Below, in pieces: positions 1-12,342 of a stretch of 64,000 nt of DNA. The stretch comes from Cloeon dipterum (taxonomy: Eukaryota > Arthropoda > Insecta > Ephemeroptera > Baetidae). Under the pieces are notes generated by a model that was given only the letters and a program-made list of their open reading frames with translations, had not been told where the DNA came from and made no database searches. Location: contig NC_088789.1 of assembly GCF_949628265.1 (NCBI RefSeq), positions 1,860,001 to 1,924,000 on the forward strand, read 5' to 3'. Positions within the stretch are counted from its first letter, which is position 1. Every line of letters starts with the position of its first letter. Made by a program: the position numbers and the translations under genes.

Positions 1-1490
1 ACTAAACCCCACACATCCTTATACATCCACGACTAATTGAAAAAGCCATTAGCTTAAATGAAAGAACGTGCGTTAAAGTTTACACATTCTAGAAGGTGTT
101 TTACTACAGGATAGTAGGGCATTGCGAAATTCAAACTCATTTTCATTCAAGCTCTATTTTCTTATAGTGAGACAGATTTCATCCAATAAAAGTATATTTG
201 TAATTGTGTAGAATGGTAATCTCTCATGAGTGATCGCCCAAATAAAAATTCATGCGCGCTTTAGTACAAACTGTAAGTAAAACGAACCTATTCATTTTTC
301 CATCAAAATTAAAGTAAACGGCAAAAAATATTAGGAGGAAATTTTTTGAAATAATGAAATTAATGTATTCGCGAAGGCATGAGACTTTTAAACGGTTAAT
401 TTCTTAATAACAATTAAAAAAACGAAGTGTTTAATTCCCTGATTTTCAATAAAATATTATCCAAAAATTAAATTAGGTTAATGTTTGTTTCTTGAAACTT
501 TGCTTAAGGACATTCCGTGGTTTACGAGCTCACCGAGTCCCAATGGCACCACAAGGTGGATAACATATATAGGGGGCCCGAGTGGGCGCAGAGGAATTTG
601 GCCCATAATGTTGACAATTTAAACAAACTATATAAATTAAATTTGCTGTCTGCTGCCAAAAACATCGATTTCAAAATATTTTCTGGGATCTTTCTTTTAA
701 AATTTGGTATATCAATTTTTAACAGATTCAAGCCGTATTTTGTTTAAACCATATTAACAAAGTAAAATTTTGTAATTTTAAAAAGGAGATGTCATTCGAG
801 CCGAGAAATTATTAAAGATCGAGTTATTTGCATCTTTTTGTGACATTTTTAATTTGAAAGTAATTTTAATCGTTAAAAATGGCAATTTCCAATATTTTTT
901 TGGAGAAACAGCTGCTGTATGTGGACATTCTTTCGCCTCTCTGCTTCGAGGTCTTGTTACTGAAACGACAAACATTTATCCCTAAGCCCGCTGGAAAGGT
1001 GCGAAATCCGCAGCTAGCGGCAAATTAGCACGTTGAGCTAAGGTGATCATTATTTCAAGACAATTATTAACTAACCATTTTTCGCTAACTCTGATAATGC
1101 ACAAACAGTAATAGATCGCTGAAATTCTCAAAAACAAATGCATTATAACAGTGCGATCCAACGGGCAGGTTGAATGCTTACAACTGCGATTTAATTAAGA
1201 AAGGGATATTTAGAGGGATTTGAAGCCTTGTTCTAGCAGTTTTTGGAACTCAAATGTGTCAGTTGATCAATTTTGTTGTGGTTTATGTCATCTGGAATTT
1301 TTTCATTTCATTGCATCTAAAGTTAATTTAAAACAGCTTCCCAATTTATCATTTAAGTTTTGGCAGAAATGTGCTTAGCATAACTCAATATAAACTTTGT
1401 GGATGTTTAAATTTATTTTCTTGATTGAAAACGAGCCAGAGGTTGAGATAAAAAGTATTAAAAGATAAAAATTATATTTGAATCAGTCTG
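1..1490. other. Intergenic, AT-rich left edge
   Basis: No gene can be supported here. The only structure seen is the repeat in two parts near 505-615 and 940-1015, listed separately. The short ORFs at 517-747 and 778-975 lie inside or beside that repeat, lack a signal peptide or any known motif, and were not called. Confidence 0.5.
505..1015 (+). repeat. Dispersed repeat, copy A (interrupted)
   Basis: Two blocks, about 510-610 and 940-1015, match the reverse complement of 3280-3465. Shared landmarks are a block reading roughly GGGCCCAAGTGG then GCAGAGGAA, and a second block containing CCGCTGGAAAGGTGCG. In the other copy the blocks are adjacent. Here they are separated by about 325 AT-rich bases, so either this copy carries an insertion or the other lost the middle. 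The family is not recognised. Confidence 0.55.
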
Positions 1491-1583
1491 ATAATTTTAT
1501 TATACATTCTTGGATCACAAAACATGTAAATGTAAGGCAATAAATAGATCGAAATGATGTTGGATGCGCTGTCAAAAACAATC

Positions 1584-1995
1584 TTAGTAGTGGAGGCCGT
1601 GGAGACCGTAGCTGTGGGCGTAGTTCCTGTGGCCGTAGCTGTAGGAAGAGGCGGCGGGGTAGGTGTTGTAAGCGTTTCCGTAGACGCGGCCGTACGAGTT
1701 GTAGGCCAGGGGGCTGTGGCCGTATCCGTAGGCAACGGGGGTGGCGCGGTGCACGGAGTGCACGTTGGCGTAGGAAGTGGCGACGGGGGCGACGTAGTGG
1801 TGGCGGTAGGGGGCAACGCCGTAGTTGTAAGAGTTGTAGCCATATCCGGGCTCGGCGGCGGCCACGGCGACCAGGAGGGCGATGCAAACCTGAGCGATAA
1901 AAAGGGTGAATTTTTAGTGATGAACTTATGCGAAACAGTTTTACGAAATATTAAAAAATTAAGTTCTAAAATTTAATTCTCACCAGGAATTTCAT
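1584..1995 (-). CDS. Gly/Tyr-rich secreted cuticle-type protein (105 aa)
   Basis: Two coding exons are read on the minus strand: 1984-1995 (MKFL) and 1584-1889, joined by a 94-base GT-AG phase-0 intron. The joined N-terminus MKFL-VCIALLVAVAAAEP is a good signal peptide. The mature part is rich in Tyr, Gly, Ala, His and Ser, with the motif ATSYANVHSV about 40 residues in and a YGYG/SYGLHGLHY tail. The motif ATSYANxHSV recurs in the gene at 3.6 kb, so the two look like paralogues. No R&R chitin-binding consensus is seen. A TATA box and TCAGT initiator lie upstream, and an AATAAA (plus-strand TTTATT, 1496-1501) lies about 83 bases past the stop. Cuticle function is inferred from composition and architecture. 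Confidence 0.8.
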
Positions 1996-2035
1996 GTTGG
2001 TTGGTTGGGCTGTTTGTTTGCTGTGCTGCAGACGA

Positions 2036-2071
2036 ACTGATGCTTTGGTGAGGCAGTGGCGAGTTTATATA
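2036..2071 (-). promoter_or_regulatory. TATA box and TCAGT initiator of the 1.6 kb gene
   Basis: Minus-strand TATATAAA at 2071-2064 is followed about 31 bases downstream by TCAGT (2040-2036), the usual arthropod core-promoter spacing. The start codon at 1995 leaves a leader of about 40 bases. Confidence 0.7.
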
Positions 2072-2079
2072 GCTCACCT

Positions 2080-3555
2080 AAGGTGGATGTGCAGATATAG
2101 GCACCTGTTCTGCACGCGCCACTCTCCCCGCCCATCGCAATTACGCAGCCATCAGGGACAGGGACACACCTTTGGTGCAATCGCACATTTCAAATGATGT
2201 TTATTTATGCTTCACTAGGGCAACATTCCTAATCTGTTACGTGCAGATTTACATAAAATTATGTATTAATTAATACAAATAAGAATTATTATTTTAATCA
2301 TGGTTTCTTCTAATATTTTAAAGCTATAGCTCTGAATCCAAATTAATTTCCCTGTGAGTTTAAATTTATTTGATTTGACATGAAAGGCGCGTGAGACGAC
2401 ATTCGTTATTGAGCGTCTCTGGTAGTTTTTTTATAGCAAGGCAAAACCTTGTCAGTCTGTGCCTTTACAGAAGTGTAGTGGTACTTCTCATTTAATTTTG
2501 TTATCAAATTTTGGTTTATTAAAAACCATAATTAATGTCGGATAGGAGCAAAAAATTTTCAGGACGCTAACGTAGCAGTTGGGGGGGGGGGGCGCTCGGC
2601 CTGAGGGATTTCAAAGGGCCAATTTTAAATGAAATATACAGGGAGTGCATCGGGGAATGCCTGCTACGTCTATATATATAGCCAGTCTGGCACTCACCAC
2701 AATATATGATCAGTATTGCGTATTGTTCCTATGCTTCAGATTCAGATACTCTTTTATTTTGAATGAATTAGACACCAAAGGTGTACAACAGACATATAAT
2801 AATTAAATCACAGATCAATGCTTGTTGTTTGCTTTGGTGGCTTTTGGCACAGTGTCAATAAACTGTTCTTATCACATTCGAAAAGAATACTCTCTTATTT
2901 TGTAAAGCCATTATTTTGTGATGAGTGATATAATATACAAGAACATCTTTAATGAATATAAAGGTTTCTATATTACATTCAGTCAGCAACTCTTGAAAAA
3001 TGTATTATGAATTTTACCTATAAAGTGAGCTTCATAAATTATAAGTTTCTATTTATAAATTTTATCACTTGGCAAGACCACTTTTCTTTAATACTTGTGT
3101 ATAGAAATAGTAGAATCCAGCCCGTTGACTCGCACTATTAAGGCATCCTCAGGAGTGTCAAAGCAGTGGGAGATATTTGAGCAGTTCCTGGCTGCCCAAT
3201 GTCAGAGATGGCAATTTAGAGACTCGATGAAATGCTCAAATAGCTCAAGGGGCTGGGAGGCGTACCGGCGTCGACTCGCCACTTGCTGCTTCGTTTCCGC
3301 ACCTTTCCAGCGGCTTTAGGAACAAATGTCTGGCGTTTCAATAAAAGACCTCGGTGAAAAGATTGCCACATTGGGCCCAAGTTCCTCTGCGGCCACTTGG
3401 GCCCCAATGCTATCCACTTAGCGGTTTATTGGGACCCAGTGACCTCGTAGCCAAAGGTTAAACATATCTCACTTTGAAAAAATAAAATGGGAGGGGATGA
3501 TAATGATCAAAATAGTTCAAATGAAAATTACATACTCCATTTTTCCTGTTAAATT
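2080..3555. other. Intergenic DNA
   Basis: AT-rich with a run of 12 G at 2581-2592. Apart from repeat copy B near 3100-3470, I see no gene, RNA or recognised element. Confidence 0.45.
3100..3470 (-). repeat. Dispersed repeat, copy B (inverted relative to copy A)
   Basis: The reverse complement of about 3280-3465 matches the two blocks of copy A, here without the 325-base spacer. The moderately GC-rich stretch 3100-3280 next to it may belong to the same element but has no partner in the window. No terminal inverted repeats or target duplications could be made out. Confidence 0.5.
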
Positions 3556-3646
3556 ATCAATTTATTTATATGTACAACCGTATATTTCTGCATATCAAGC
3601 GCAAACAATAATTTACAACCGTTGAGAGGGCATCATGGCTTAATTT

Positions 3647-4532
3647 TTAGTAATAGTGAGATCCGTAAGCAGATCCAAGTCCAAGTCCATGTCCATGTCC
3701 ATATCCGCCATAAGCAGATCCATAGCCGTATCCTTGGCCGTAGTGAGGTGCGGCCAGGGCGACGGAGTGCGTGTTGGCGTAAGAGGTGGCCTTTCCGTAG
3801 GGGTAGCCATAGCCGCCATAGCCGTGTCCATATCCCAGGGATCCCAGTCCGTAGCCGTTGCCGTAGCCATTGCCGTAGCCTCCATAGCCATTGTAGCCAT
3901 AGTCATCGCCGTACAGTCCACCGTAACCCGATCCAAGATACGAGTTGGAGTACGAGGTGGCCACGGCCACAGGGGAGGCCGAAGCACAAGCGGCCAGGAA
4001 GGCCAGGCTGAAGATCTGAAATTTTTTTGATAGTATAAGAAAATGATAAAATAGCAGCATTTGCGAAAAAACAGCCGAAAAACCACCAGTTTTGGGTTGT
4101 TCTGCATTTTTCCGAATTTAACCCCGAAAAGGTCACATTTCGCGCCAAAAAAGTGAAATTGTGGAAAATTATGATAAAGCGTTAAAATTTTCGTTCTTTT
4201 GGTGAAACTAGTGGCTTTTATAAATGCATGCGTTTCGGGAAAATGTGCAAAGTTGCAGAAAAAAACGCAAAAACAGATTTTTGCGATGGAAAAAGGTTTT
4301 GATTAATATAGTGGTTAGCTAAATATCGTGTAATTTTCTGAATAAGTAAATCATTCACAACAAAACTTAAAATTATGATAAAAATGCAGATTAATAAGAG
4401 CTCAAAATGCCCTACTAAGATTTTAATTAAAACTGCACCTTGAAAATATAAAAATTACACAATTTAGTTTTGGTGCATCAATAAGCGAATGAAGTGTTCC
4501 AATGCCAAGTGACTTACCACAAGAGTGTTCAT
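3647..4532 (-). CDS. Gly/Tyr-rich secreted cuticle-type protein (127 aa)
   Basis: Exon 1 (4518-4532) encodes MNTLV and ends in the donor GTAAGT. Exon 2 (3647-4015) follows a 502-base phase-0 intron and starts IFSLAFLAACASASP, completing a signal peptide. The mature chain is dominated by GYG, GNGYG and GHG units and contains ATSYANTHSV, the motif shared with the 1.6 kb gene, plus a related ATSYSNSY nearer the N-terminus. The C-terminus is short and Tyr-ending. TTTATT at 3561-3566 gives a minus-strand AATAAA about 81 bases beyond the stop. An unspliced reading would start with a Met inside the intron, but the spliced version has the better signal peptide and sits behind the TATA box. Structural extracellular role inferred. 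Confidence 0.8.
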
Positions 4533-4587
4533 GTTGCTTGAATGCTTGCTGAGGGTGAAGTGGATGCCTTTGGGCTAGATCCGCTCG

Positions 4588-4595
4588 CTTTTATA
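4588..4595 (-). promoter_or_regulatory. TATA box of the 3.6 kb gene
   Basis: Minus-strand TATAAAAG lies 56-63 bases upstream of the start codon at 4532. No TCAGT is seen at the expected spacing. Confidence 0.6.
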
Positions 4596-4599
4596 CCTC

Positions 4600-7500
4600 G
4601 AAGCATGTGCATTGCAAATTTTTAATCACGGCCAAACACCATGTAACATAACACTTGGTGTCAGCGGTTTCACTCGGCGTTTTGTGGTCGGCCAGTTAAT
4701 TTTAATGCAGCGGCGCGTGTGCATGCACTCGAGCGTGCACCGCGCGCGAAATGTGTGTGCAAAACGCCGGTCAAGTTGGGCAATCTCTGCTGCAGTTCGG
4801 CTTATTTGAACTAATGGAGCTGACCGGCCGGCGCACGCTCCATTCGTCGCGGTATTGAATTTGTCAACGCCCGCGTCGAGAGGCGTGAAAATGCCATTCA
4901 TTGTCTTTTCCCACGTGCGCACCCTTCTCTTTAGGAAATCGTATCTTATTGTTCTGATATATATGTCGTTTGAGGCAGGGCTGTGAAAATTAGACCGTTT
5001 TTTCAGGAAATGGTCGGCTATTTTTATACATAATAGACGGTTTTTTGAGACATAATTTCAGCCCAAAGTACACGTTTATTGGCTATAATTTGAATTTTAC
5101 TGACGTTGCTATAAAGGTCATTTTATTGACGCTCCAAAAGCAGGAAAAAAATTTTAAAAAAACACGATTTGAAATAGATATTGTTGAGCTAAATTAAACA
5201 GTATTATTTATCCTGTATACTGGGAGGGACTCAAGTCAATATTATTTATTCCAATTGTTCCCTCAATCAAGCCTTCAACCATTCCTATCAATAAAAACTG
5301 AAAAAAATCAGAGTGCAGAAGATTGAAAGAAAGTAGGGAATATTTTTAAATGCAGTATTTAACTTTTTCAGTTATAGTTGGGAATAGGGTTGAAGGCGGG
5401 GTGGTTAGGGGGAGGGTTGAAGGGACGTCTGAATTGAGACCCAGCCAACCCACTGAAAATGGTGACAAAGAAAGCATTGTTTTATTCTCTTGACATGAAA
5501 ATTTTCCTTAAAAATTAAAACTGTGACGAACATTTCTACTAGCGAAGCAAAATTATGCACTTTTATCTACATCATCTATTATCTTTTATAAACATTAATT
5601 GGAATCTAATATATATGAAATAAAATATTGTAAAATTATTATTTTATATCTGTACCGTTGTGTGGATACAAAAAATAAATAAAATTATTTTAAATTAAGA
5701 ACTGTCCAAATTTTTTTTTATAACCTTATAAATATTAAGGAAAAAATTGTTCTAATTAATTCCAGTTTTTGCCTTGTCAATAAATAATTCATATATATTT
5801 GGATGAAATACCAATACGTCATATATGCACATGGCGGAGTACATATAGATAAAATAAAATGAAAATTGATTAAATAAATATTGCAAAAAAGCTGCATTTC
5901 AAGCTGTCTGTTTTTTATACGTTTTCCATTCATTGTCTTCAATTTGGGCCGTAAATGTTTAGTTTGAATCTATTTTATTCAATCACAAAATAAATTTATA
6001 AACAGCAAAAATGTACGCGCAGGTATTTTTTTTTTTTAAATTACAAATTCCGTTTCCTCTATTTGATTGTTGCTCAGCAATGAGTAAAATCGGACACGTA
6101 TTCAACGATCGCTGATTCACAGTATTCTTATTCTCTGAGGTGAGAATTATGTTCACGAGGTAAAATACTGCTTAATTCGAGGCCTGATGCTGTTCTGTGC
6201 GAGAGAGTGTTATTTATTTTTCTTTCAAAATATTACACCAATAACTATCCGTTCCCAGTAAATCCGTGCATTTTAAATGTCACAAAATAAATTTGAGACT
6301 CTTTCAATTGTACAAAAAAAAATTTAATGCGCAAGTTTATATATTTGCAACTTTGAATTATGCTACTGTAAAATTTTTATGACCTCTAACTACGAGAAAT
6401 AAATTATATAAAAAGCTCTGCATTTATTTACGAGAACCACATTTCACTTTTTCATTTATGGCGCAGCTTTAAAATTATCTGCAGCTTTGCGTTGGGAACT
6501 GTAGCGCCCTCTCTATATCAGTGGTCGTAGTATCAAAAGGCATTTTACGATCAAAGTATATATAACTTTTTTATTGTTAGGAAACGGTCCTCATGCCGAA
6601 AACTTGTCAAAGTTGATCTGGTTTACTGCAGCTTTTCAATCAATTTATCTCCAGAAAATCCTTTATTTAAGTTACAAATTCAATTAAAATAGATCATTAG
6701 AAAATTATTTAATATAGAGAATCTGATTGATATTTAGATGTCAACGACGGGCTGGATGCTTGCACATTTGATTCCAATGAATTGCTACGATGAGTCCACA
6801 AAAATTTGAGATGGATGTGAAAAGAAGTCCGACTCGCTACCTCCTGCATGCGTAAATTATAATTCCACGGAATATTACGTATTGCCTGCAGCGTTCCAAT
6901 AAAATTCCTAGATGTGGAGGCATGATGTTCCTTTTCTAGACTGGACTTCTCCCATTGAGTCTCGTGTCATTCGTTCGCGAAATCGCGAGTTGATTGCATT
7001 ATCTAAAAATGGATAAAAAAAAAATACCAAGAATTTAACATTTCATCTTTAATATTAACGCAATAAGTGATACCGGTTTGCAAGCGACCGTGCGCATGAC
7101 ATCCTTTCAATTTCAGAGATTGACTGGGGTGGTTGATCCAGAATTATTCTTGCAATCACCGAGTGAAAATATATATTCAAACTTGCAAAGTGGCTTTTCG
7201 TCATATCGGCGGCACTTCCGCTACAAAGCCACTCATTCCCAAAACTGCGAGTGACGAGCGCAAAACTGGTTTCTAGTCCTCTTCTTGTCACCTTCCCTCC
7301 GGGCTGTGCGTGAGTTCTTTATATTGTAGCCCGTATATAGAGAATGTAAGGCAGCTTCGGTGAAAGCATTTATTATAAGATGAGATCGAAAGACAAAAGG
7401 AGCACACGCGTCCATTAATCAGCAGCCTCTTGTTCTTTGCAACACGACCAAACAACGGAAATTGAGTCGAGGAAGTATAGTGGTGTTTATACGTTCACAC

Positions 7501-7930
7501 AGAATTACGTCGGTAATCGTTATACAATGTGTATATTATTGAGTGAATGCGAAAGCGGTTTGTTGTCCTCCAGCTATTTCCGTGTAATGATTTTCAATCG
7601 TTTTTTCTCTCTCTCGTGTAATTTGTAGAATTAGGAGAGAAAACTCTTACTTCTAATAAGCAGTTGTTTGGCAAACGTTCACAAAAAATAATGAACGAAA
7701 TATTTGTTAGATAAAAAAGTGTAAGTTTTATTTGCCAAATGTTGGTAAATTGATTTCTGTAGAGAAAGAGTCTAAAATATAAGACAATATCCTTCGAAGA
7801 AATAAACTAAATTAAATTTAGCCAATTTGTTGCATTTTGCTAGAATTTTCTTAGCGATTGAATTATTATAAATTTAATTATGTGAACAGCATAATAAAAG
7901 TCAGCTATTTATATTAAAAGAGCGGTCGTT
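4600..7930. other. Intergenic DNA, 3.3 kb
   Basis: AT-rich DNA with homopolymer runs. The ORFs here are short and without signal peptides or recognisable domains, so none is called. The last bases (TTTATT at 7933-7938) begin the 3' end of the next minus-strand gene. Confidence 0.45.
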
Positions 7931-8057
7931 CTTTTATTATAATAAAATTAAATATAGAGGTACAAATGGAGCAAACATGAACTTATATCAAACTGACAAT
8001 AATGGCGGTGATGTTATATCATACAGGCGAAAAAATGGAATAACACAAATGCTATCA

Positions 8058-11000
8058 TTACACCTGGGTGGTGAAGGAGGAGGAGCTGTAAGAAGTGCCT
8101 CCAGCCTCACCGTGTCCAGGGTGGTGGGTGATCTGCAAACTGCCGCTCGCGGCGTTGCTCAGTTCGGCTGCCGAGCCGAACACGCTGGTCTGCCTGGACA
8201 GCGGGGAGGCAGCCACCAGGGGAGCCTCCGTGGCAATAGAACGGACGGGCGAGGGAGACCCTTCGGCAGGGAGGCCATTGAAGAAGGTGGCAAAGTTGGA
8301 AGCGTAATTCTGCTGTTGGGGACGGCTGGGGGACGAGATGCTGGGGGCGGCGGAGCGGAAGGGCACTCCGGTGGCAGGGTATTGATCCAGGTTGATGCCC
8401 TGAGCGAGGAGTTGTTGGTACTGAAATTATTTGGAGGGTGTTAGAATAAAGCTGTAATTATACTGTCCTATTCAGAAGTCACTGTTTAGATTTCTGAGCA
8501 CACCAATCGATTCTTTAGGGTAGAATTAGGTAGCGTGGATATATTTTCCGACCAAGAAGTCCAGCGAGAAGTGCGCATGCGTCAGAGCTGCCTGAATCTG
8601 ACAAAAAGTCATTCGTACAGGCGGTCTCTATGCAAGTGCTTTCTGACGCATGCGCAGTTCTTGCATTCATATTGTTTTGGCGGGAAAAAAGTTGCGCTGG
8701 ACTTTTTGGTCGGAAAATATATCCACACTACCTAGTAATTCTACCCTCAAAAATCGATTGGTGTGCTCAGAAAAACTTGGTCAAAATAACGGTTTTTGAT
8801 CAAATCATACCTGTTCACGGAGGGGCACAAAGTTGACCGCATCAGGGGGTGGCACGATGGCTGGGGGCGGCTCGACGATGCGACGTCCGCCGTTGGGAAT
8901 GACCGAGTTGACCACCTGCACAACCCCAGGGACGGCTGTGGGCGTGGCGGGGTTGACGGGGGCCTGAGTGACGGGGGCGGGGGAGAGGGAAAGGGGCCCC
9001 GAGGCGGGAGGAGGAATGCCGAAGACTGCGGCAGCATCGGCGGCGAACGCGGGCGGGTTCACCATCTGGGGCTGGGGCGCCGCAGGGGGCGCAGGGGGCA
9101 ACACGCGCGGGGGTGGAGGGATGTCGTTCTGCTCCTCGCGCACGGGGGCAGGTTCGATGGGGGCTGCCGCGCCGGCGTGCAGGGCGGCGAACATGGGCGA
9201 CGAGCCGTCAGCGACGATGATGCGGAAGTCTCTCGGGGATGGCAGCGAAGTGGGCTCGTGGAAACTGATTATGCGACCTGCGCTCAGGTGTAGGCTGAGC
9301 AGGACCTGGAATTAGAGGAGGATGAGAAAAGGAATAAAACATAGAAAATTCTCAGGAATGCTGTAAAAACAAAACTAGAGGTCTCAGCCGCGAGATTTAA
9401 GGCGGCGGCTGGCCATTTTTACCGGTTGCTGGTGCGGCTGATAATACTTTTAACGTGAAGTTTGATAGTGCTTAACAGGAAGACATTTTTTTCTCCTGCA
9501 CTTTTAAATTTTTGACCCTTTTTCCCCGGCGGCTGCCCACGAGACCCAAATTTGCCGGCTGCCGCGGCGCAGTGCGGCTGGCTGAGATCTCTGATACAAC
9601 ATTCACTCAATTAAAATAAGTGTAAATTTATCACAGCCATTCTTATAAAAAATAAATTTTCTCGCTCTAGCTATTCTACATTGGTTTGTATTCCTCGAGT
9701 ATGCATTTCCTAGTACATTAAAATTGAATTTCAAATTTTTTAATAGGATTCTTTTGTTTAGTAACATTTAATTGTTAATTTTTTATTCATTTTTCGCGTT
9801 GATTTAGCAATGAATGGGGCAAGGTTGATCTATAGATATTTTCCTTCTAATTATCATGCTACTTAATAAACATCTCTATTTCGGACTCAGATAAAACGCG
9901 TTTAATTTAAAGTTAGAATTGATGCAAAAGCATCACACAAAAAATGCACCTATAAACTTGAACTTTCCACTCTGTTTCACTAAACTAGGTGAACCTTTTT
10001 TGTTTTGTGCTAAAAGTTGATCATTTCATAACGACGCAAATTATTTTTAAATGCTCTTGCGCGCACAACCTTGGGTCTGATTGCGGTTCCAAAAATGACA
10101 AAAAAAATTCATTAGGCAAGAGACCTATTCCACTGATCGAGTTTAAACGACCAAGCCGCACGTCTGGAACCGGATATCTGGGTCAATTTTTCCGAAATAG
10201 CATATTATGCGTTGGGCAACAGTCGCCCTCGCGCGCATAACTTGTTTTGTTTCAGACAAAAAGCATAATCAGGTTAAGTGAGGTAGTTGAGGAAAGTAAC
10301 TGGCTCGCCTATTACCATGTTCGAAAGACACATCAATCAGATTGATTAAGTGTGTGAAACAATAATGGGCTAATATATTATATGCGAACGCCTTAGGCAA
10401 ATGTAAGACTTCTCTAGGTTGCATTCGAGTGAATAAAAATGGTATTATAAACAGCCGTTACATAACGCGATCGCGAGACTAGAGTAATTCACCAGTCTGC
10501 GTCTAGAAAAAAAAGAAAGTTTATAAGAGCACGAGGATCAAACGCGAGCGTAATTTTCTGAAGGCTGCGTGAAAAATGGAATAAATGCGTCGGCCCATAA
10601 CACTATGCGAATAATAATCTATTCACTTTTACTCTCCGCCAAGGAAAGGGAGTTGTCAACCGAGGTTTTATTTTTAGAATGCAGTTAATTACAATGAACG
10701 CCGTGTTTGATTTGTGATATTTCTGCGGAATAGCATTTCTCTTTGCTGCGCGCGCTCCTAAATTCTCCAATATATCGGCTTTCACTGGTGGACACGTATG
10801 AATCGAAAGATGCTCCGATCGTGTGGGAAGATTACACCACAGATTTCACTTATAAATAATTAATCGTCTTGAGGAGGAAGAGCGCCGCTTTGTAATGCAA
10901 TCTCAATAACGAATGAATCTTTTGATTTGTGCGGCATTGAGTAAAGGCGGTGTCAGTGAAGCTCACGCGTAATCGACGCAATGCCAAGTCGCAAACAACT

Positions 11001-11865
11001 ATTGCATGCACTTGATAGCTTTCACAAACTGTACTCTTGTAGTTACACTGTTACAATCAATCGTAATTGAAGCAATGCCAAAATTGGCTAACACGTAAAT
11101 GGTGTAAAATAATTAATTTATTTTGTATCAAATAGTCGGTGACAAAGTAATGAGGAGGAATTTCGTGCTGGGATTTCTCCTAATTACACTCGACAGTAAA
11201 AAATTTCTCATCCATGCTACTTTTGGGTTGGAAATCGAACATTTTTTACTCGCCGACAAGTGCCAGGTGCCTCTGGCCACGTCGGGGAAAAATGTAAAGT
11301 TAATTTACAAAAATCAAGGCCTAAAATTAACGTTATAAATTCAATCAGTTTATTAAACACCAGTTGGTGTACAAACGCTTACAAATAAAAATTAATTATT
11401 TTACACCATTTACGTGGGTAGCCAATTTCACGTTAAGTAACGATTTGTTGATTTCCCATTTTCAGCACTGAAATTATTTGCAAGGTTCAGCTTAGTATTA
11501 TTTAATCATTTTTAAAAGTGCAAATTTTAGAAAATATCCGGGCATATGAGAAAATTGGTATAGTTTGTGAAATACCCGCATCACTCATATAAAAAAAAGC
11601 TTTTGGCAAATGACGTAATGAAGTAAGATTCACTCGAGATTGTCATTAAAATTAAATTAAATGAGCTGTTTTATTTTTCAAATTTCCTAAGAAATGTCGT
11701 GCTTCCCATGCACCGAGAAAGCTTCTTGTAATTTCAACACGAAAAATTGTAAATAAATGAAAAATAATTTATTTTGCATATTAAAAAGTAACTGGGTGTG
11801 GCATCTAGTTGAATTAAGACTGTACTTACCCCAAGAAGTGCGAGCTGCAGTTTTGTCGACGCCAT
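8058..11865 (-). CDS. Secreted Pro/Ala-rich protein, three exons (297 aa)
   Basis: Exons are 11830-11865, 8811-9305 and 8058-8420, all joined in phase 0. Exon 1 encodes MASTKLQLALLG and exon 2 continues VLLSLHLSAG, giving a clear signal peptide. Exon 2 then encodes about 150 residues rich in Pro and Ala (for example PPPPRVLPPAPPAAPQPQ) ending PLREQ. Exon 3 starts YQQLLAQGINLDQYPATG and ends with a Ser-rich tail. There is no PV repeat, KRG site or R&R domain, so it is a different family from the main cluster. Intron 1 is 2.5 kb and holds two repeat elements; intron 2 (390 bases) holds a fold-back MITE. TTTATT at 7933-7938 gives a polyadenylation signal. Its exon plan (signal, low-complexity exon, short last exon) matches the 20.3-21.7 kb gene. 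Function unknown; an extracellular structural role is a guess. Confidence 0.7.
8475..8805. mobile_element. Fold-back MITE, copy 1 (inside an intron)
   Basis: Long inverted arms: the left one runs from about 8494 (TGAGCACACCAATCGATTCT...) to GAAGTCCAGCG, and the right one from GCGCTGGACTTTTTGGTCGG to AATCGATTGGTGTGCTCAG near 8770. Inside are inverted copies of GCGCATGCGTCAGA. The same element occurs at 20576-20905 and 59865-60240. Copy 1 is the most divergent and no longer shows clear TTAA ends. It is non-autonomous, with no transposase ORF. Confidence 0.8.
9375..9600. repeat. Possible small element with short terminal inverted repeats
   Basis: A GC-rich patch in the AT-rich intron 1 is bounded by AGAGGTCTCAGCCGC on the left and, inverted, AGAGATCTCAGCCAGCCGC on the right. 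Only one copy lies in the window, so it is a weak call; a chance palindrome is possible. Confidence 0.3.
11081..11428. mobile_element. MITE with terminal inverted repeats of about 45 bp
   Basis: The left end (AAATTGGCTAACACGTAAAT, then GGTGTAAAATAATTAATTTA) matches the inverted right end (AAATTGGCTACCCACGTAAAT, then GGTGTAAAATAATTAATTTT). The interior of about 250 bases encodes no transposase; the 71-residue ORF inside shows nothing recognisable. No target duplication is evident. It lies in intron 1 of the 8-11.9 kb gene, and no second copy was seen. Confidence 0.7.
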
Positions 11866-12342
11866 GGCGAGAAATGTGCGAAAAGCCGGTGCGGCGGCGA
11901 GTGTATAGGCTGGCTGACAGCCCCCCTTTCTAAAGCGTGTATGTTCTGTGCCCTTCCTCCGCCTGCTCCAGACCATTTACGCGACCCGCACCATCCACTT
12001 TCAATATTCCAGGTGGGTGCACTCGCCACACAATCGGTCTCGAGATCGTAGGTGGAGAAAGTAATAAGCAACGTGCGAATTCAGTTTCAATCAACGAGAT
12101 ATTTTTGCAATGCTCCAGTTGCACCGCAGAATCTGCAATTCATCGGCGAGTTTATTGGGTGAATAATCGGCAAACTAGTTTAAATAAGAAACTTTGCAGT
12201 GATTTTTTCTTTTTCCAACAAGAGAAATATTCGATCTCAGGAAGTATGCTTGAGGAGCAAACATCTGTCGAAAATATGACGGCACGAGGGCAATAAAACG
12301 TGAAATATAAAGTGCAACAACCTCCGGAATTTGACGCGAAGC

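Noticed and set aside
2581-2592. Run of 12 G
   Set aside because: Simple homopolymer, possibly of uncertain length in the assembly; no function inferred.
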